Assembly (NCBI GenBank): GCA_026387355.1
Contig: JAPLLW010000017.1
Span: 46,556-105,423, forward strand
DNA: 58,868 bases
Source of the DNA: Candidatus Omnitrophota bacterium
GTDB taxonomy: Bacteria > Omnitrophota > Gorgyraeia > Gygaellales > Profunditerraquicolaceae
Direction: 5' to 3'
Shown one piece after another: positions 1-15,000 of the stretch. Under the pieces are notes generated by a model that was given only the letters and a program-made list of their open reading frames with translations, was not told where the DNA came from and ran no database searches. How positions within the stretch are numbered: position 1 is the first letter of the stretch; every line of letters starts with the position of its first letter. A program made the translations under genes and the position numbers.

Positions 1-3000
1 ATGAAGTTACAGTTTTATCATCTGAGCCCCTGATTCCATTAATTATCCTTAATCTCCTTAAGGCGATATCTTTCCTGTGCATTACTGCTACAGCTGTTAA
101 ACCGATAAGCCGTCCAATATCGTGCAAAGCATACTGCTCTCTGCGGAAAGTTCCAATACCATAGTGCAATTTTAAAATTACTCTTTCAGTATAGGTCAGA
201 TAAGTCATTAGCTCATTCAAGTCTTCACGCGGCATTACGAATGCTCTTTGATCCGCAAATCTTTCATGGCGTTCCCTTTTACCCGAAGAATCCGCTTTAG
301 CATCAAGTGAATCTTCCGACTCATGCGCTAAAGCTAATAAACCTTTGACCACATCAACCTTTAATTCGGTTTTTTCGGCAACCTCTTCTGCTGTTGCATC
401 CCGATTCAACTCTTTACTAAATAATTCTCTTGCTCTCAGAACTTTGCGTAGTTCGTCATTCCTATTGTAAGGCACGTGCACCTGCCAACGCATATAACCT
501 CTTCCGGCAAGAATCGCCCCTCTTATCGGTTTATAGATGAAGGTAGTAAGTTTGGCTTTGCCTTTCGGTTGAAATCTCTCTGATATCGCCTTGACCATTG
601 CTAAATACCCATCTTGATAAGCATCCTCATACTCCTGGCCCCTTAAATTCATCTTGCCAAGAATGCTCTTTAATATCCCTTCGCATTTTAAACAGAGCAG
701 GTCAATAATCTCTTGGCGCATCTTACGGAAAACTCTTCGATTCGACCTGAGCGCCCGACAAAGAAAGAAGCTCTCTTTTTTGGTCATGAGCACTCTTCTC
801 TGCTTCATATCTTCCATTAAAGCCCGGACATTCTTTGGATTCAAAAACTTAGTATTAATTCTTACTCTTTTGCCGATGGTAGAAAGTGCTTCCTGATAAG
901 CATCCAGGAGCTGATTCTTAAAGCTAAGCAGAGTTCTCTCACTATCCTTATCGCCAAAATCACGCGCTGCCCCAATCATAGTATCAATAACGTATTGTTC
1001 AGTGGGAAGCAAAGAGTCGCCATTCCACTTTGATTGCGGATCGCGCACTTTAGCTAAAAGCTGCTGGCAGCTGGATGAGACAATAGCAGGAAGCCCTTTA
1101 GCAACATGCTCTTCCATTTGACGGAATAAATCAGCAAATTTTGTGCCTTCGGGATAAACGCCCTTTGCAATTGCAACTTCCAGAAATGCGCTCCCTACGA
1201 CACGCATCTTATCTCTTATCTGCATCGGACTGCCCTTTAGTGTTTGCGGAATAAAATCCGGAGGTAAATAACGGCTCTTTGCCAACAGGTCGCCGAATCT
1301 CACTCCGGTAAGCTCTCTTTCGTTATCACCAGTTACAACCACATACATCTGGCTAAAAGCATTGAAAAGAAGATTGAAAAGCCCTTTCTTATATTCGCTC
1401 TCAAGATAATGTTCTTCGACGGAAATCTTGTAATCCCTGAAAGAAATGACATCAACTATACGTTTCCTGTCCTGCTCGGTTCCACTAAGTGATAAGATTA
1501 CGAAAGGTTCTTCCCTCGGCGCTCCGGTAATGTAATTAGCTGCTTCTACGCGTCCCTCTCTGCGTCCGGACTGATAGGCAATTGCCCTAAAAACCCTAAA
1601 TTCCACAGCCCTTAAGAAGAAATCTTTATTTGATATTTTGCTCTTGGATATCCGCGATCTTAGATCCTGGGTTAAGTTTTCGTGGTATATACCACTTGAG
1701 GAGAATAAAAACTTAGGGATATTATTTAAATCGTAGTTTTTCTCGGTATCCATTCTCTTAAAATACTGGAGTATCTCATCGAGAGAATCACCTAATTTAT
1801 CCGCGAACGGACAAATAAAGATTACTTCGGGAAGAGGATTCGGCTCATTTCTCCCTGCATAAACAAGCCCTTTACGTAACTTTCCTCGAACATCAACCTC
1901 TTCCCCTTCGATAGTTAATTTACCTGATTTCATTACCCACTTTGTAGTCTGACTATTCTTTCTACAGATAAGATAATCCGCTTTAAGATGGGTAAATAAA
2001 GATACGGCGAGATTCCCCACTGGATAAACTCCGATTAGGTCACGTTGAACAGTATTTAATGGCTTGACTGGTACGGTGGTTATTTCTGCGGAGGTGTTTG
2101 AAACAACAAAACAGCCCATGGCAAGTACCGATAGTAACGCAATCGGCGGACCATGCGTGAGGATGGACGAGAGACCGAAAAATAAAACGATTAGGCCGAC
2201 AATATTACGCAACTGGCTAACCTCTACCCTGCGGGCTTCAGGAATCTTAACGTGGAATGTTGCTACGATATGATCTACGGCTTGTAAAATTCTTTTTAAT
2301 GTCTTTCTGATTGTGCCCTTACTCAAATCAGCCTTGCTCATACTAGCATGATTAATGATCGTGCGAGCCTGATGTAACTGACTCTCAATTCTTTCTATAC
2401 TGATCTCTTCGTCTGTACGCGTATCTACTTTCGGCGCAGCCATAGGAAGAGAAACTTTTTTCACTGGAGTTACTACCAACGCGGATTTTCCAACAACTGC
2501 AGCCTGAACCTGAGGGCTAACCACTACATTTTGTTTTATTGTGGCATTTTGACGGGCTCTCTTAATTTTAATAGCCAAATTAATATTATCGCGCAGGCGC
2601 GCTACTTTAGGACCCAAATTAAACGAAGCCCCAAACTTTTCAATTTCTGCTAATAATTTATCCGCATCTTCGACCATTCCAGTTTCATGCATTTTAACTG
2701 CCAAATAAAATACTTCTTGTGCATCCTTACTCACGAATTCAGACTCTTGGAGTAATAAATATTCTACTGGGACCTGCAATAAACAGGATATCCCAATAAG
2801 TTGCTGATAATCTGCTTTATGCGACGGAAGACGCGCATAATAGCTACGCGCAGGCCAATGCAAAAGGCGCTGCAACTCTTCCGGGTTAACTCTAGCAAGC
2901 TTCCTGGCCAGCTCAAGCCGCTCCTGCCAACCTTCTTGCGCAATGATTAACCTACTCCTAGCATACCCGTCAATCTGTGCACGTATCGATATTAATCCGC

Positions 3001-6000
3001 TGATATGACGCGGGTCATATTCTCCCAAGATAATCTTCTCTAATTCAATAAGCGCTGCTTTTCTCTCATCATCATGCCCGCGCTTGCCCTGGCCCGGACC
3101 AAGATAATTCTTTAAATCTCTAAGTGCATGCAATAGTTCCTTAGGAAGACCGCTCTCCGGCCACTCTGCCTTAAGGGCGGCAGCAATAATACGCTCGGCT
3201 CTCCCTTTCCTCTCCCGGACATAAGAACTGCTGAACCCTGCGGCATCCATATGCACATAGAATTCTCCGGATACTTTCACCAGCCCGGAGCAGACAAGAA
3301 ATATGTGGTGGGTCTTATCCGCAACAGGCAAAAGTGCATCTGCAGAAAAACGCATGGCCTGAGATTTAAGTAGCAGAAAATAATCTGTTTTAAAACGGTC
3401 GAACCACGGAGCAATAACTCCGTTTTCAACGCTTAAGGCCGAGGCGAGTCCGCACTCTGCGGCTATGTCTTTAGTAGACTTACCCTCATAAAAACGTTTT
3501 ATTAATGCCTCCGGATGTGCATATCCCGCATAAATAGGATTCTCAAGAATCATTCTGCACTCATCAAGTGAAACCATTTTATTTTCAAACATGAAACGCA
3601 CCTGCTCACGCGTAAGCTCGAGCGTTCTGGCGGGAGCAGCTTTATGCGCTATGGACTCGCCGGAATCAATTCCCGAAATGAGCTTACGGATGGTTTCAGG
3701 AAGACGGGTAGCTTCAATCCTAAATTCCCTGCGGCTTTTGAATTGGGTTTTGAGCTCCTCATATGCCTCATCCACCTCAAGAGGATTACCCCACTCCTTA
3801 CCTATATATAGGAGCCTAAACATCTGCTCAACCCAACCGCCTTTTTTAGAGAGAATATCAATCAACTCATCGGCTTTATTAAGCAGCTGCGGCTGTGAAG
3901 CAATCGCCTTACGACAATCATAAAGCCATCCGGAAAAAAGCTCTTTTATTTTATCGCGCGATTTATCTGCAAACTGCCCCTTAAATTCATCGGCAAGTTC
4001 ATCCAGAGTGAGGTTGCGCAGAAAATATGCTTCAAATACATCTATCCCTTTCAAGTGACCTGAGCCCTGCCTGATTATATTCTGGCGTTCCTCTTTAGTG
4101 AAAAGCACATGCAGATCACGCATCAAGAGCTCAACGAATCTTTGGGGAATCTTCTTCATGCGTCTTGCTTCTCTTTTATAGACAACAGAACCAACTAGCC
4201 CATCTTTTATTATTCCGCAAAGAAGTGGTAGTGCTAATGTCACCAGGAGCACCTTGCTGCCGAATAAAGGTAAAAGCATAAACGCAAAAACTAAACTTAA
4301 AGCCAAGCCTGTAAATCCCCATCTCCAAATAGCCAACTTAGCCACATTATCAACCGGTTTTTTTCCTTTATGAAATTTAACATGTAAAACTACTACTGGC
4401 CTTTTGAGTGCAATCGTATGATCAAGCGCCGCACTAAAGTATGATCCGCTAGCAGCCTCATCCCAGAGTATAATCCTCTTATTACTAGACAATAATTCTG
4501 CGAGATGTCGATTGAAATACGACCCCAGATATCCACAATAAGTTAAGGCTCTACGCTTGGCGCCAGTTAACTTATCAAGTTCCAATAAAACATACGGCCT
4601 TACAGATGGAGAACTATTCCAATCGCTTACTTGCTCATTATCGTATATGCTGTGAAATGAATCGCCTCTTATTAAAACTATCTCTTTGGGATTCAGGCCA
4701 ATTTTACTGAGATCTAACCCATATTTACTTACATCCGGGCCGTTAGGCCAATGAGCAATGGCCCGCGCAAGTTCGCTCTTCCCGCTCCCCGATACTCCAT
4801 CAAATAATATTAATATAGGTAGGAGAGTCTTAATGTTTCTAGTAAAACGCGCGACGAAATCTAACACCTTTCTGATACTACCGGAGTAGGTATATTCAAC
4901 CGGCGGATGATCTATTAATAATCCCAATAGCGGTGAAACTAGAAGCGCCTTAAAACCAAATATAGGTAAAAGACCAAGGAAAAGCCAAGGTAAGAGCAAA
5001 AGACCTAATGCCTTTAACTGTTTAGGGAATTTGAATCCTATTTTTTTGCTAAAATGTTTTCCGTAGAAACCTCGCGGCATCTCTACATTCAAAATATTCA
5101 CCAATTTTATAATGCTATGTTTATTTATTTCTAACCCAAAAATAGCCTCCACAAACTGATGCGTGCTGCTCACCCCCTCAAAAATTAACACTTTCTTTTT
5201 ACTCTCTATAAATTTAATTAATATCCTGCGTAGATTTTCAGTAGAGGGAATCCCGTCTCCTCCTATGTGAATAATTTGACCTCTCTTTAAGCCCATACCA
5301 TTTAGGACCATCCACTGCGTTAACTCTGTCTTCCCTACTCCCTGATCACCGTCTATAACTAAGACTACAGGTTTATTGCTCTTAGCAATAAACCTGCGAA
5401 TTAACGCAATGCCTTTACCAGTATTAAGCAACGAACCCATGAGCTTTTTATTGGGTATAGCGGCGATCTGATCTCTTAGCCATATAGCAGAACGCAATCT
5501 AGCAATGTGTCCTTCGCGCACATTATCTGAAGGTAATCCTGAACCGGCGGAAAGCATCCCTAATATTGGTAGAGCAAAAAGCGATTTCCATCCTAATACA
5601 GGTATAAGAGCACAAGCCAATACTAAAGCCAAATTAGTAGGTGTAGCGAGATTTCTTATAAAACGCTTTACATCAAAATCAACATTACCTTCGGTACCCA
5701 ATAAAACAACTGCTTCTGCATTACGAATAGCAGAAACCTCATTTGCATATTCCAGAAGAGCTTCTCCGGTAATAGCAGTAGTTCCGCCGATAACTGCATC
5801 TTGGCTACCCTTAACCTCATCTAAATCCAGTAACATAAGCGGTGCAGCGCGGTAAAGATTAGACTGCGGATCAACTACAACTCCCGCATCCATATTCTCC
5901 CAAGCAACTTTAACCGCCTCAAGCTCCGGCTTATCCACGGCAATCCCGTCTTCAAAGACTATTTGTTTACCATTTAGAAAAACCAGGGTGGGCTTTGGAA

Positions 6001-9000
6001 ATTTAGGATTAGAAACAAGAGATCCGGCAATAAAGGTTTGAATAAATGCTGAGTAGGGAGTAGTCTGCGCAACAATAAAAGTCGTATTTGGCCGTCGCGC
6101 CTTAAGCGCTGTGCCAATTCCTATTGGCCCTCCTGCACCCACCGGGATAATCAATGCGACTCTTTTACGTGGAGATATACCTACCTCGACAAGTTGACGC
6201 GCTATCTCTAAACCTGCGCTACCATGCCCTGCCATAATCGTTAAACCGCCATGCTCCATATATTCTGCGCAATTTGCCTGATTATGGACAAATCTTTCCC
6301 TGGCAATAAAAGCTGATGCGTAATCAGGATAACGCACATCAATAATTTCTTCTACCAGACGATTTATATCATTATTACCTGTAGCTTTCGCATATTCAGC
6401 AACCATATCTAACATGCCTTGCCGCTTTACTTCAGGAATATTAACGCTGGTAAATATTCTTGGTTTAATATTTAAAACATGCGGGAATCTATTTCTTAGC
6501 TTAGCAATACTTAAAGCAGTAGCTCCGATAGTAGCAATTCCATGGTTGCCGGTTGTTTGAGTTACAGGATTACGATTTCTTCTTATCGCCTGCATCACCT
6601 GCGCAGCCACGCCTCTCATCTTAAAAGACAAACCTACTTGCGTTGATTCGTCTTTAAGAAATACTGGCTTACCAATAATTCTACTTAGCCGCCTCATAAA
6701 TAGAAGCGGGGTCTCTCTAATAATGCCACGTATACTTTTTGTCGCACGATGAATCATACCTTTACTTAAGACGCTGGATTTTCTTCTCGAGTCAGGATTT
6801 ATCCAAACCATACCATTTGTCCCGGTTATTACTCCGGTTAGAAGAATAGGCCCGAGTAGTTTTAGACCAAAAAAGATTACTAAGCCTGCAACCAAGAGAC
6901 TGATAATAACTACAGCTATAATCTTATTGTAATTTGGGGCTTTTTCTGCAACAGGTGCAAGCTTGTTTCCAACATCTAAAATTATTCTCTGTTTTTTTGC
7001 TTCGTTACGTACACGGAAAGGCTCATAGATTATAGAGATCAAAACTAATAAGGCGCAGATTGATAGAAATATAACAAAAGCAGTATCTCCTAAACTTAAA
7101 GCTAATAGCATAATACTTCCCAGCTCGCAAAGTGGGGCTCCTCTGGGCCCAGTTGACCCAAGTTGAATAGCCCAACCTATGTTGGCAATATCGCCCTTAA
7201 TAATCTTTTCAAAATATTCCGGCTTAAAATCTTCAATACCCGCTAAGGCAAATTGCAACTCATCGTTAATCTCAAGGCTTCCGCTAGCTTCCACAGCTTG
7301 TTTTGCTTTATAAAGCGCTCCGCCAAACCCTCCGTAATTTAAAACAATGACTTTCTTGCCGCGCTTAAGCATCTCTATCGCCTCATGCGCTGTTCCGCTA
7401 CCTCCATTTAAAACAATTACTAGATCTGCAATCTCAGAAATAGCAACCCTGCGCTGTAACATATCAATACCCGCGTGCTCAACGACCAGATCCTGACCAA
7501 CAATATTATAATATTCTCGAGGCGCATCCATTCCTTCCGGAAGAAGAACAAAGAATTGTTTTCTAGCTACATCAGGATTGTTTGCAATGAAACCGCGACA
7601 AACATCCACACCCACGCCGCTTACGCCGCCTGTAAATAGATACATATGATTTCTATCAAAATACTGGCTTAAGGATTTCCCTAGAGCTTCTCCGTGTGCC
7701 GAACTATACCCGGTTGAAGGAGTGGTTGCGCCAATAACTGCGATTTTATATCCCGAAAATCTGTTATTTTTCAAAACACTAGTTACTAACCCTAAACTTA
7801 TGACCTTCTTCTTAGCTAGCTCAATTTTTTTACGCTGCATAAATATATTGGATACAATAATAACTCCAAAAGTAAAGACGATCGCAATGATAGCAGTAAT
7901 TAAAATTACAGGAAGAATAGTTGATAAATCAATCGTTGCTAGAGGGAGGGCGAGACATAAAGCTCCCGATGCGGTAGAACCGAACAAAGATCTCTTTAAA
8001 GAATCTTTTATGTAGTAATTTCGAATACTCCTGACAAAATGCGCTCTTATCTTCGATAATAACTCTTTTTTGACTTCCTGACTGCACGGGTAGAATGAAA
8101 CCAGCTTTGCGTATAAATATTCAGCGCTGCGTGCGGAAAATACCGGGCAAGCTGTAAAGACATTTATAAGCCAGCTATAATCACCGAAGAATTTACTGAA
8201 GATATCATCAGCTGAGCTCCAATTTACGCTCTTAAATTCTGCGTATTTTAAATCGAATAATTTGACGCTTTTCGGAGAACGGCCAAAGTAAATATTCATG
8301 CGGTGAGGATGGCCATGCCGTATCCCGAGGTAATGGAAAACAGCTAGTTTCAGCATCAGGCTTCTTAAATAAAAATACACTCTTAATGGATTAATATCAG
8401 CAAGGTCGCAACCACCACTAAGATATTCTGTAAATACGACTCTTTCGCCGGATTGCGGACGGTATATTCCGAAAGGCTGAGGAATAGCTGCGCCGGCGTC
8501 TATTAGTGCAGCGTAGACCGCAAGACTTCTATCTCCCCTCATGGCTATAGCCAGACGCCTACCATTATTTGCATCGCATAAATAGGTATGATGGTACCTC
8601 TCTTTTCTTATCTCTACACAAGTAACCTCTCCTGTTGCCACATTAATAATTTTACCGGCTGCCAAATCAATATTATAAGGCCAGTTTATTTTTGTGGACG
8701 GATCAACCAACTCAATCTGTCTATTCAGAGTTGTCGTAATGCTGGAATAGGAAACTTCGCTTAACTTTACCCTACATGCAGCAGCTGCAGGAAGTAGGCG
8801 CGGTGCCCATTCGCGGAATTCACCCCAGCTCACACCATAGTTTGCAAGCCAACCGGCCATCTTCATCTTAGCAGTCTCATAAGAAAGTCTATCTGCGTCA
8901 TCTGCAGGAACCTTTTCACCGTAACGCATTAAAACTTCTTTCTCTGCGCGGTACAATCCAGAATCCGCACTAATTATAAATAATCCCGTCTCTGCCCTGA

Positions 9001-12000
9001 TAAAACCCAACAATGCATCAAGAAGTATCAACTTCAGATCCGGTAGGGCAATATCATTCATCTTCTGCCATAGCTCCATCTTTACGTGGTTAGCATCTAC
9101 GGGACCAAGAAGCCGCTGGCCATAGTCAAGCATTTCATTGCGCGACATAAATTTACCGGAGTAAAGAAGCTGCTCAATTTTATTCATATGCTTAAACAAC
9201 TGTATTAATTTAAGTAGCGGCTTAACCATGGCAATCGGATCATTGCCCCATCTACCGCGAAGCTCCGCGCTGAAAGCGCTGAAACGATCTTCCTGCCCCA
9301 GGGTATCTAAAGCAATTTCAAATATTTTTATCAGGAAGCTCGTCTCATTTACTACTGCACCTTCAAATTCCTTATAAGCCTTTCTCATAAGCTCATAAGC
9401 CGTAATAATCTTCCTATCCGGATCAATTCCTATTGTAGATAAAGCCTGCCTTAACCCATCCTGATAATCTGCTCCGCCATGGATAAATGAATAAATGCAA
9501 AAAGCTGTAGCCACAAGGTGACGAAGACCATGATCCGGCTCAAGATATTTAAGCCAAGCTTCAGCCAACTCATGCATTACCTGATCCCTGCAAATACTTT
9601 CGTTGGTTAATGCCCGCGCGTCAAGCCGTAACGTCCTGCCCTGTAAATGCGCCAGGGCATTTCCTGCTTTTAAGTTTTCACGTATCTCGATAGTATCAAT
9701 CGGCAGAAAAATCAGGCCGCCAATTGAGAATATGACTCTCCTAATCATATCGATTTTCTCTTGATGTAGCCAATCAGCATCAATCACGGGACTCATTATG
9801 CCTTTAAGATAATTATTCTCCCCCCATAATTTCTCGAATGTGATTGTCGCAAGTAATCGTTCCGAATGGCTACTTGATGCAATGCTGACATGAGAAGTCG
9901 CTAACCCTACTTCTTGCTCAGTAAATTTGATAACCTCTTCTACCTTAAGTTTTCCTTCACCATTACGCCTGATTTCAATAACGCTAATAAAAGATTTACC
10001 TCTTCCGAAATCAATCCTCAAAACCGCTGAACTTACCTGGCCTTTACTAGTTGCGTGATTTATGGACTGCAGAGTAATTAGCGCCGGATCTCCAAACTGC
10101 CCGGTATAACTCTTTAACACAATTCCCGGAGCAATAACTAACCCTCTATAATTACAAACCGCTAATGCTGCCTGCGGATTAGCAGATTTACCTTCTAGCG
10201 CAGAAACTAAAGCCTCCTGCTGTACAAGTCGCCCCTGTAAAATACTCTTAACATAAGGCTGAAGGATTTCGTAAATTTGTTCAAGCCTTATTCTTACCAT
10301 TTCTTTGCTAAGCGGTCTTCCTGCTTTCTGGCCTTGGAATCCCTTAAGGAATAAAAAGGCGCTTACTTTATCAAGGGCAACCCGATTTATACCTCCGGTA
10401 GATGCCCTATTCTGACAGCTTGCCTCAAACATAAGGTAATCCCGCTCATTCAACACAACCCTGGCAATACGCATGATATCTTCCCGAGTAGCTGACTCAT
10501 TCGACATAAGTATCTGCCTCGGATTTAACACAGGTGAAGCAAAATAATCCATTCCGTCTCCCGCCTCATCCTCTTCATCTAAATACTTAGGCCTAATATT
10601 AGTAATCTCCTTAGCCGGCCTAAGCTTTCTTAAAAAAGCATAACGGACACCATTAATTATCCCCTGCGTAGCAAATGTATTAAAACTGGCACCTTTAGAC
10701 TTATCCCATAATTGCGCGGCAAGTAATACCCCTCTTAATCCGGCATCTTCGGTTTCAGCCATATCCAAGCCGTTAGGATTACTCTGGGATTTCAAAGTAT
10801 AACCCGTCTCTTTAAAATGCGCTCCGATAATCCTCTTGATCGGGAATTCACTAAGAAAATCCTGTGCAAGCTTGTTTGCCTGATCACTCCTCTGTGTAAA
10901 ATTACGTAAGACATGTTGGATACGCAGATAGTTAAACCTCTCTGCCTCCATAATTACCGGGCGTTCCTTGCGGATCTTTTCAACTATTTCAAAGTTAGTG
11001 GTTCTTTTGGCTATATAAAGCTCGGGGAAAACCAGAGAAATAAAACGCTCGAGAACAGCATTAGCAAAAGCGCTGCTTAAGCGCGAGCCGCTCTGCCAAT
11101 ATCTAAAGGGAAAAACTATAGTGCTGAATATAAAGTGCTGATTGAAAGATAGTTTCGGGTCTTTAAATATTCTGGCAAAAAGTGTAGCTACTTCATCGGC
11201 ACAGAGACTGCGTAGCGTACTGGCAGAAGATACTATAACCCTGAATAGCTCAACAAATGCACACTTCCTGCCGTATATCCGGACAAGATAATCAACTATA
11301 GGGCCGACAATAGACGGATCGTATAATTTCGCTTTCTCTTCGTGCAAGACCAACTCACCCAATGAAGCAAAGAGTGACGCGCAGGAGTAATTCCGGCTTA
11401 AAGAGCGCGCATGGCAAAGATTAATCAGCTGGATCACCGATGTACGCTCAAAAACGCGGGATACACGATTAAGCATATCCCTGCCTCTTGTTATAATGAT
11501 CTCTGGAGTAACAAATCCGTCAAGCTCAAAGATACCGAGTAAGTTCGATGCACAGATAAAATATATAGTGTTGTTATTTACTGTTGCCGAATTATAAGGT
11601 TTCTGTACCAGGGCCTCGCGAAATTTATCTATTGCCCCACGCATACCGTGGCCGGATTTCTTACCCATAAAAAATGTATTTATAGGGGTATAGGATGGCG
11701 GCGCTACTTTTTTATCTCCAGCTACTTCCGCGATATTCAAAGCTATAGATTTATTGCTATTCCCATCAATTCTCTTGGCCAGCAAAACTATTTTTTGCTG
11801 CTCAGAAAGCGCAAAATATCTCCTATTCTTACCACTCGTCCTAACCTTAAGTACGGGAAGTTCACTTGCGACATACCGGGCAATATCTAAAAGTGCGTTC
11901 TTTTCTTCTAAGGGTATTTCCGGATTCCTAGTATTAGACAGAGAGATAACATTGCGTAGCTTCGCTAAGCCTCTCCTGGCTAAAACAGCTTGCTTATGCA

Positions 12001-15000
12001 AAGGCGAATTCCCCTCACCTATTTTATCCAAAGCATTCCCTAAAATCTCAAGCGCGCCCTTAATAGGACGCGATTCTTCTCTTTCTACACCTAGAAGAAG
12101 ATTGGTAATAGTACTAGGGTTAACTTCCGCTATTTCTCCTACTACCTTATCCAATTCACTATATGCTGTTTTCTTCCCAACAAACGCCCAAATTAAAGCA
12201 AAGGAAGAATTTAAACCCAGGGCTTTCTTCTCGAGCATCTCTAATATCAAAGACGCATAGTATTTTATTTCTTCAGGGCTTGCAGGACCAATTAACTTAC
12301 GTAACCAGATGCGGTCTTGGTGTTCTTGGATGATTTCTCTTTTACGAGTTATGCCAAGTGACCATGGGTTTATGCCATTAGCAATGCCCCATGAACGCAG
12401 GGCATCCCTAGCAACGCCGAGCTCCTGACAAACTTCTTCCCAATAAGGACTCCTCGTCTTTTTATGGAATAATTTATCAATTGCCGCTTTAATCCGGTCC
12501 AGAGTAATAATATTCCGACCGCTGGCAATGCCATAATAACTAGCTGCCTTACCGCTCTCTCTTACCCATTTAAGCAGGTTACCGCGATATTGATATCCTA
12601 CGGCATAAGATACAATATCCGAAGTTGGGATTTCTCCTCCAGCAATAATAATTTTAACTGCTTCCCTTATCTTCTCCTCGGATATACCGTAAGCAAACAT
12701 CCCGTAATCAAAGAGTTTCTTATCGTGCTCTCTTATCCAATCAGTTAAAGTGCCGTGATTTATACCCATACACTCCGCTACTGTATTGCAGGTCGCAACA
12801 CGTAACCCCTTGCGGACTTCTTGAGCCGCAAGTAAAATATATTTGTCTTCTATCCTTGGGAAATGCAGCAGTATTCCAAAAAAACTATAATCCCGGGCGC
12901 TTTTTACCACAAAATCCTGGATGACATTCCAATTTACATTCAGCTCGCGGCTTATCTTGTGATAAACAGGGATGAAGCCTTTCTTTATAATAGCCTCTGA
13001 AGCATCATGCAGGTTCTTTCCGTTTACCTCGGTTACTATGCCATAGAATTCCAGAGGTTTCTTAAGGTACAAAGCAAAATAGAAATAAAGTTTTTCAGTT
13101 GATATCCCTAGTTCATCTGCCACACGCCAGAATAATGGAACTTCAAAGCGTTTTTTAACCGCATCTACCGCCTTAAATACTTTTACCTCGATTGTCTCTT
13201 CTTGCGGGCCTGACTGTTTCACTAATCCTACTAAAGAAACCACACCCAAAACCCCAAACACAACCATAGGCTTTGCGATTGCTACAGCGACGAATACAGG
13301 TAAGAACGCTGATATGCTGAATAAAATTAATAGCGCAGGAAGATACTTTGTTGAAGAGTTGCGCAGGAAAGGAATTGCTGACAACCATAAAGCCAAAACT
13401 GCGATCTTTATCGCTAACGGCTGCACAAAGATTAAAATAGTTAAAGGCAGTACGGTAAAGAAACTAAAATACAATACAGGACAACCAAACATTAAGCTTA
13501 CCCACAAGATTATCTCTAAAGTTATTTTGGCTTTACTCTTTAATGATTTCCATATCAGAGATAATTTCGCCTGGAATGTTGGCCCTGGCTCATTTACGGC
13601 ATACGCAACCGGGATAACTTCTATCTTTTCAATTTCGGATTGGATTAAGGCATGGATTTCTTCGTCTCGAAGCGGAAAATAAAAGTGCATGATTTCTTCG
13701 GCAATGGTAATTTGAGCAATTGCCGGAGGAGCGCGCGTAAGCATTGCCCAAGAGAAGATTATTTTTACTACTCCATCCTCTCTAGCCACTTCTGCTAATG
13801 ACCTGGACGGCGTTTCAGCGCGAAACTCAATCGGCACTAACCCACTAAATATCCTGTGGCTAGAATCTACTCTTAGCTTTTCCTTGAGACGGGCGAGGAT
13901 CTTTCTTACCTGTGGCTCGTTATTTTTCAAGAAACTTGTGGCCGCCTTACTAGGTCCCCCAAGAACTGAATCATTGACTACCATAAAATCATCAAAGTTA
14001 AAATATGCTGTTGTATACGCTTCTTTCAACGCTATTTCCTGCGGGCTAAACCTGGAATCATAATTTACTTTAATTAATGAAGTAGAAGGCTTAGACTTTA
14101 TATTTCTTAACGGAACACGCAAAGTTCCGGAGGCGATGAACAATTCCAGCTGCTTCCAGCTTAGATGCCCAAATTTCTGCATGAATCTTTCAAGTTGCAA
14201 TTTCCTCGAGTCTTCTCTATATGCGCGACTCCTGAAAACTCCGGCTAATATCTGCGCGGCGCGCTGATTATCGAGCATCCCGTTTGCATCCAGAGGAATA
14301 ATTGTTTCGGGCGTTTCTACGGTCTCAGGAAGCCCACCGATTCCCGCAACCACCACCACAGAAAGACCAGATACTTCCGCAGGAACGCGTCCAAGAGGTT
14401 CATCAGTGCTTGCCACAAGTACGCATCCGGTTTTACCGCAGGCAGCAGCATACTTAAGAAAATCATCATGTTCTAATTTCTTGCAGAACCCGATCTTTAC
14501 TCCGATTGCCTTTGCTACCTTAAGAAATTCTTCCAGCTCAAGTTTTGTTAGATCCTGACCGGCAATAAAAGCAGTAGTTACACCTGGCTCTCCTAACAAT
14601 GCATCGGCACACTTAATCCACCATAAGGCCTGAAAGACATTTTTCTTTGACCTCTTAGGGCTTCCGGTAATAAGTACTGCTCGTTTTATATTAGAGGCGC
14701 GCCACTGACGAGCGATCTTTTCACCCTCGCTGATTATTTTACGGCTAATACCTGATTTATGCCTCTCTACAGCATCAACAATAGAATAAAGAGTACATGA
14801 AAATATGTTTTTGCAAGCTTTCTCCTGCAGTTTACTAACCATAAAATTACTGATCCCCCCAACCATATTAGCCAAGCGCAAAGTTTTCACATTATATTCT
14901 TTAGCAAGATGATCGACACGCACCCAGACCTTCACAGACACCCCGGAATCACGCGCTGCATAAAGTGCACTACGTGCGCTCATCCCGGTATATGCATTCA

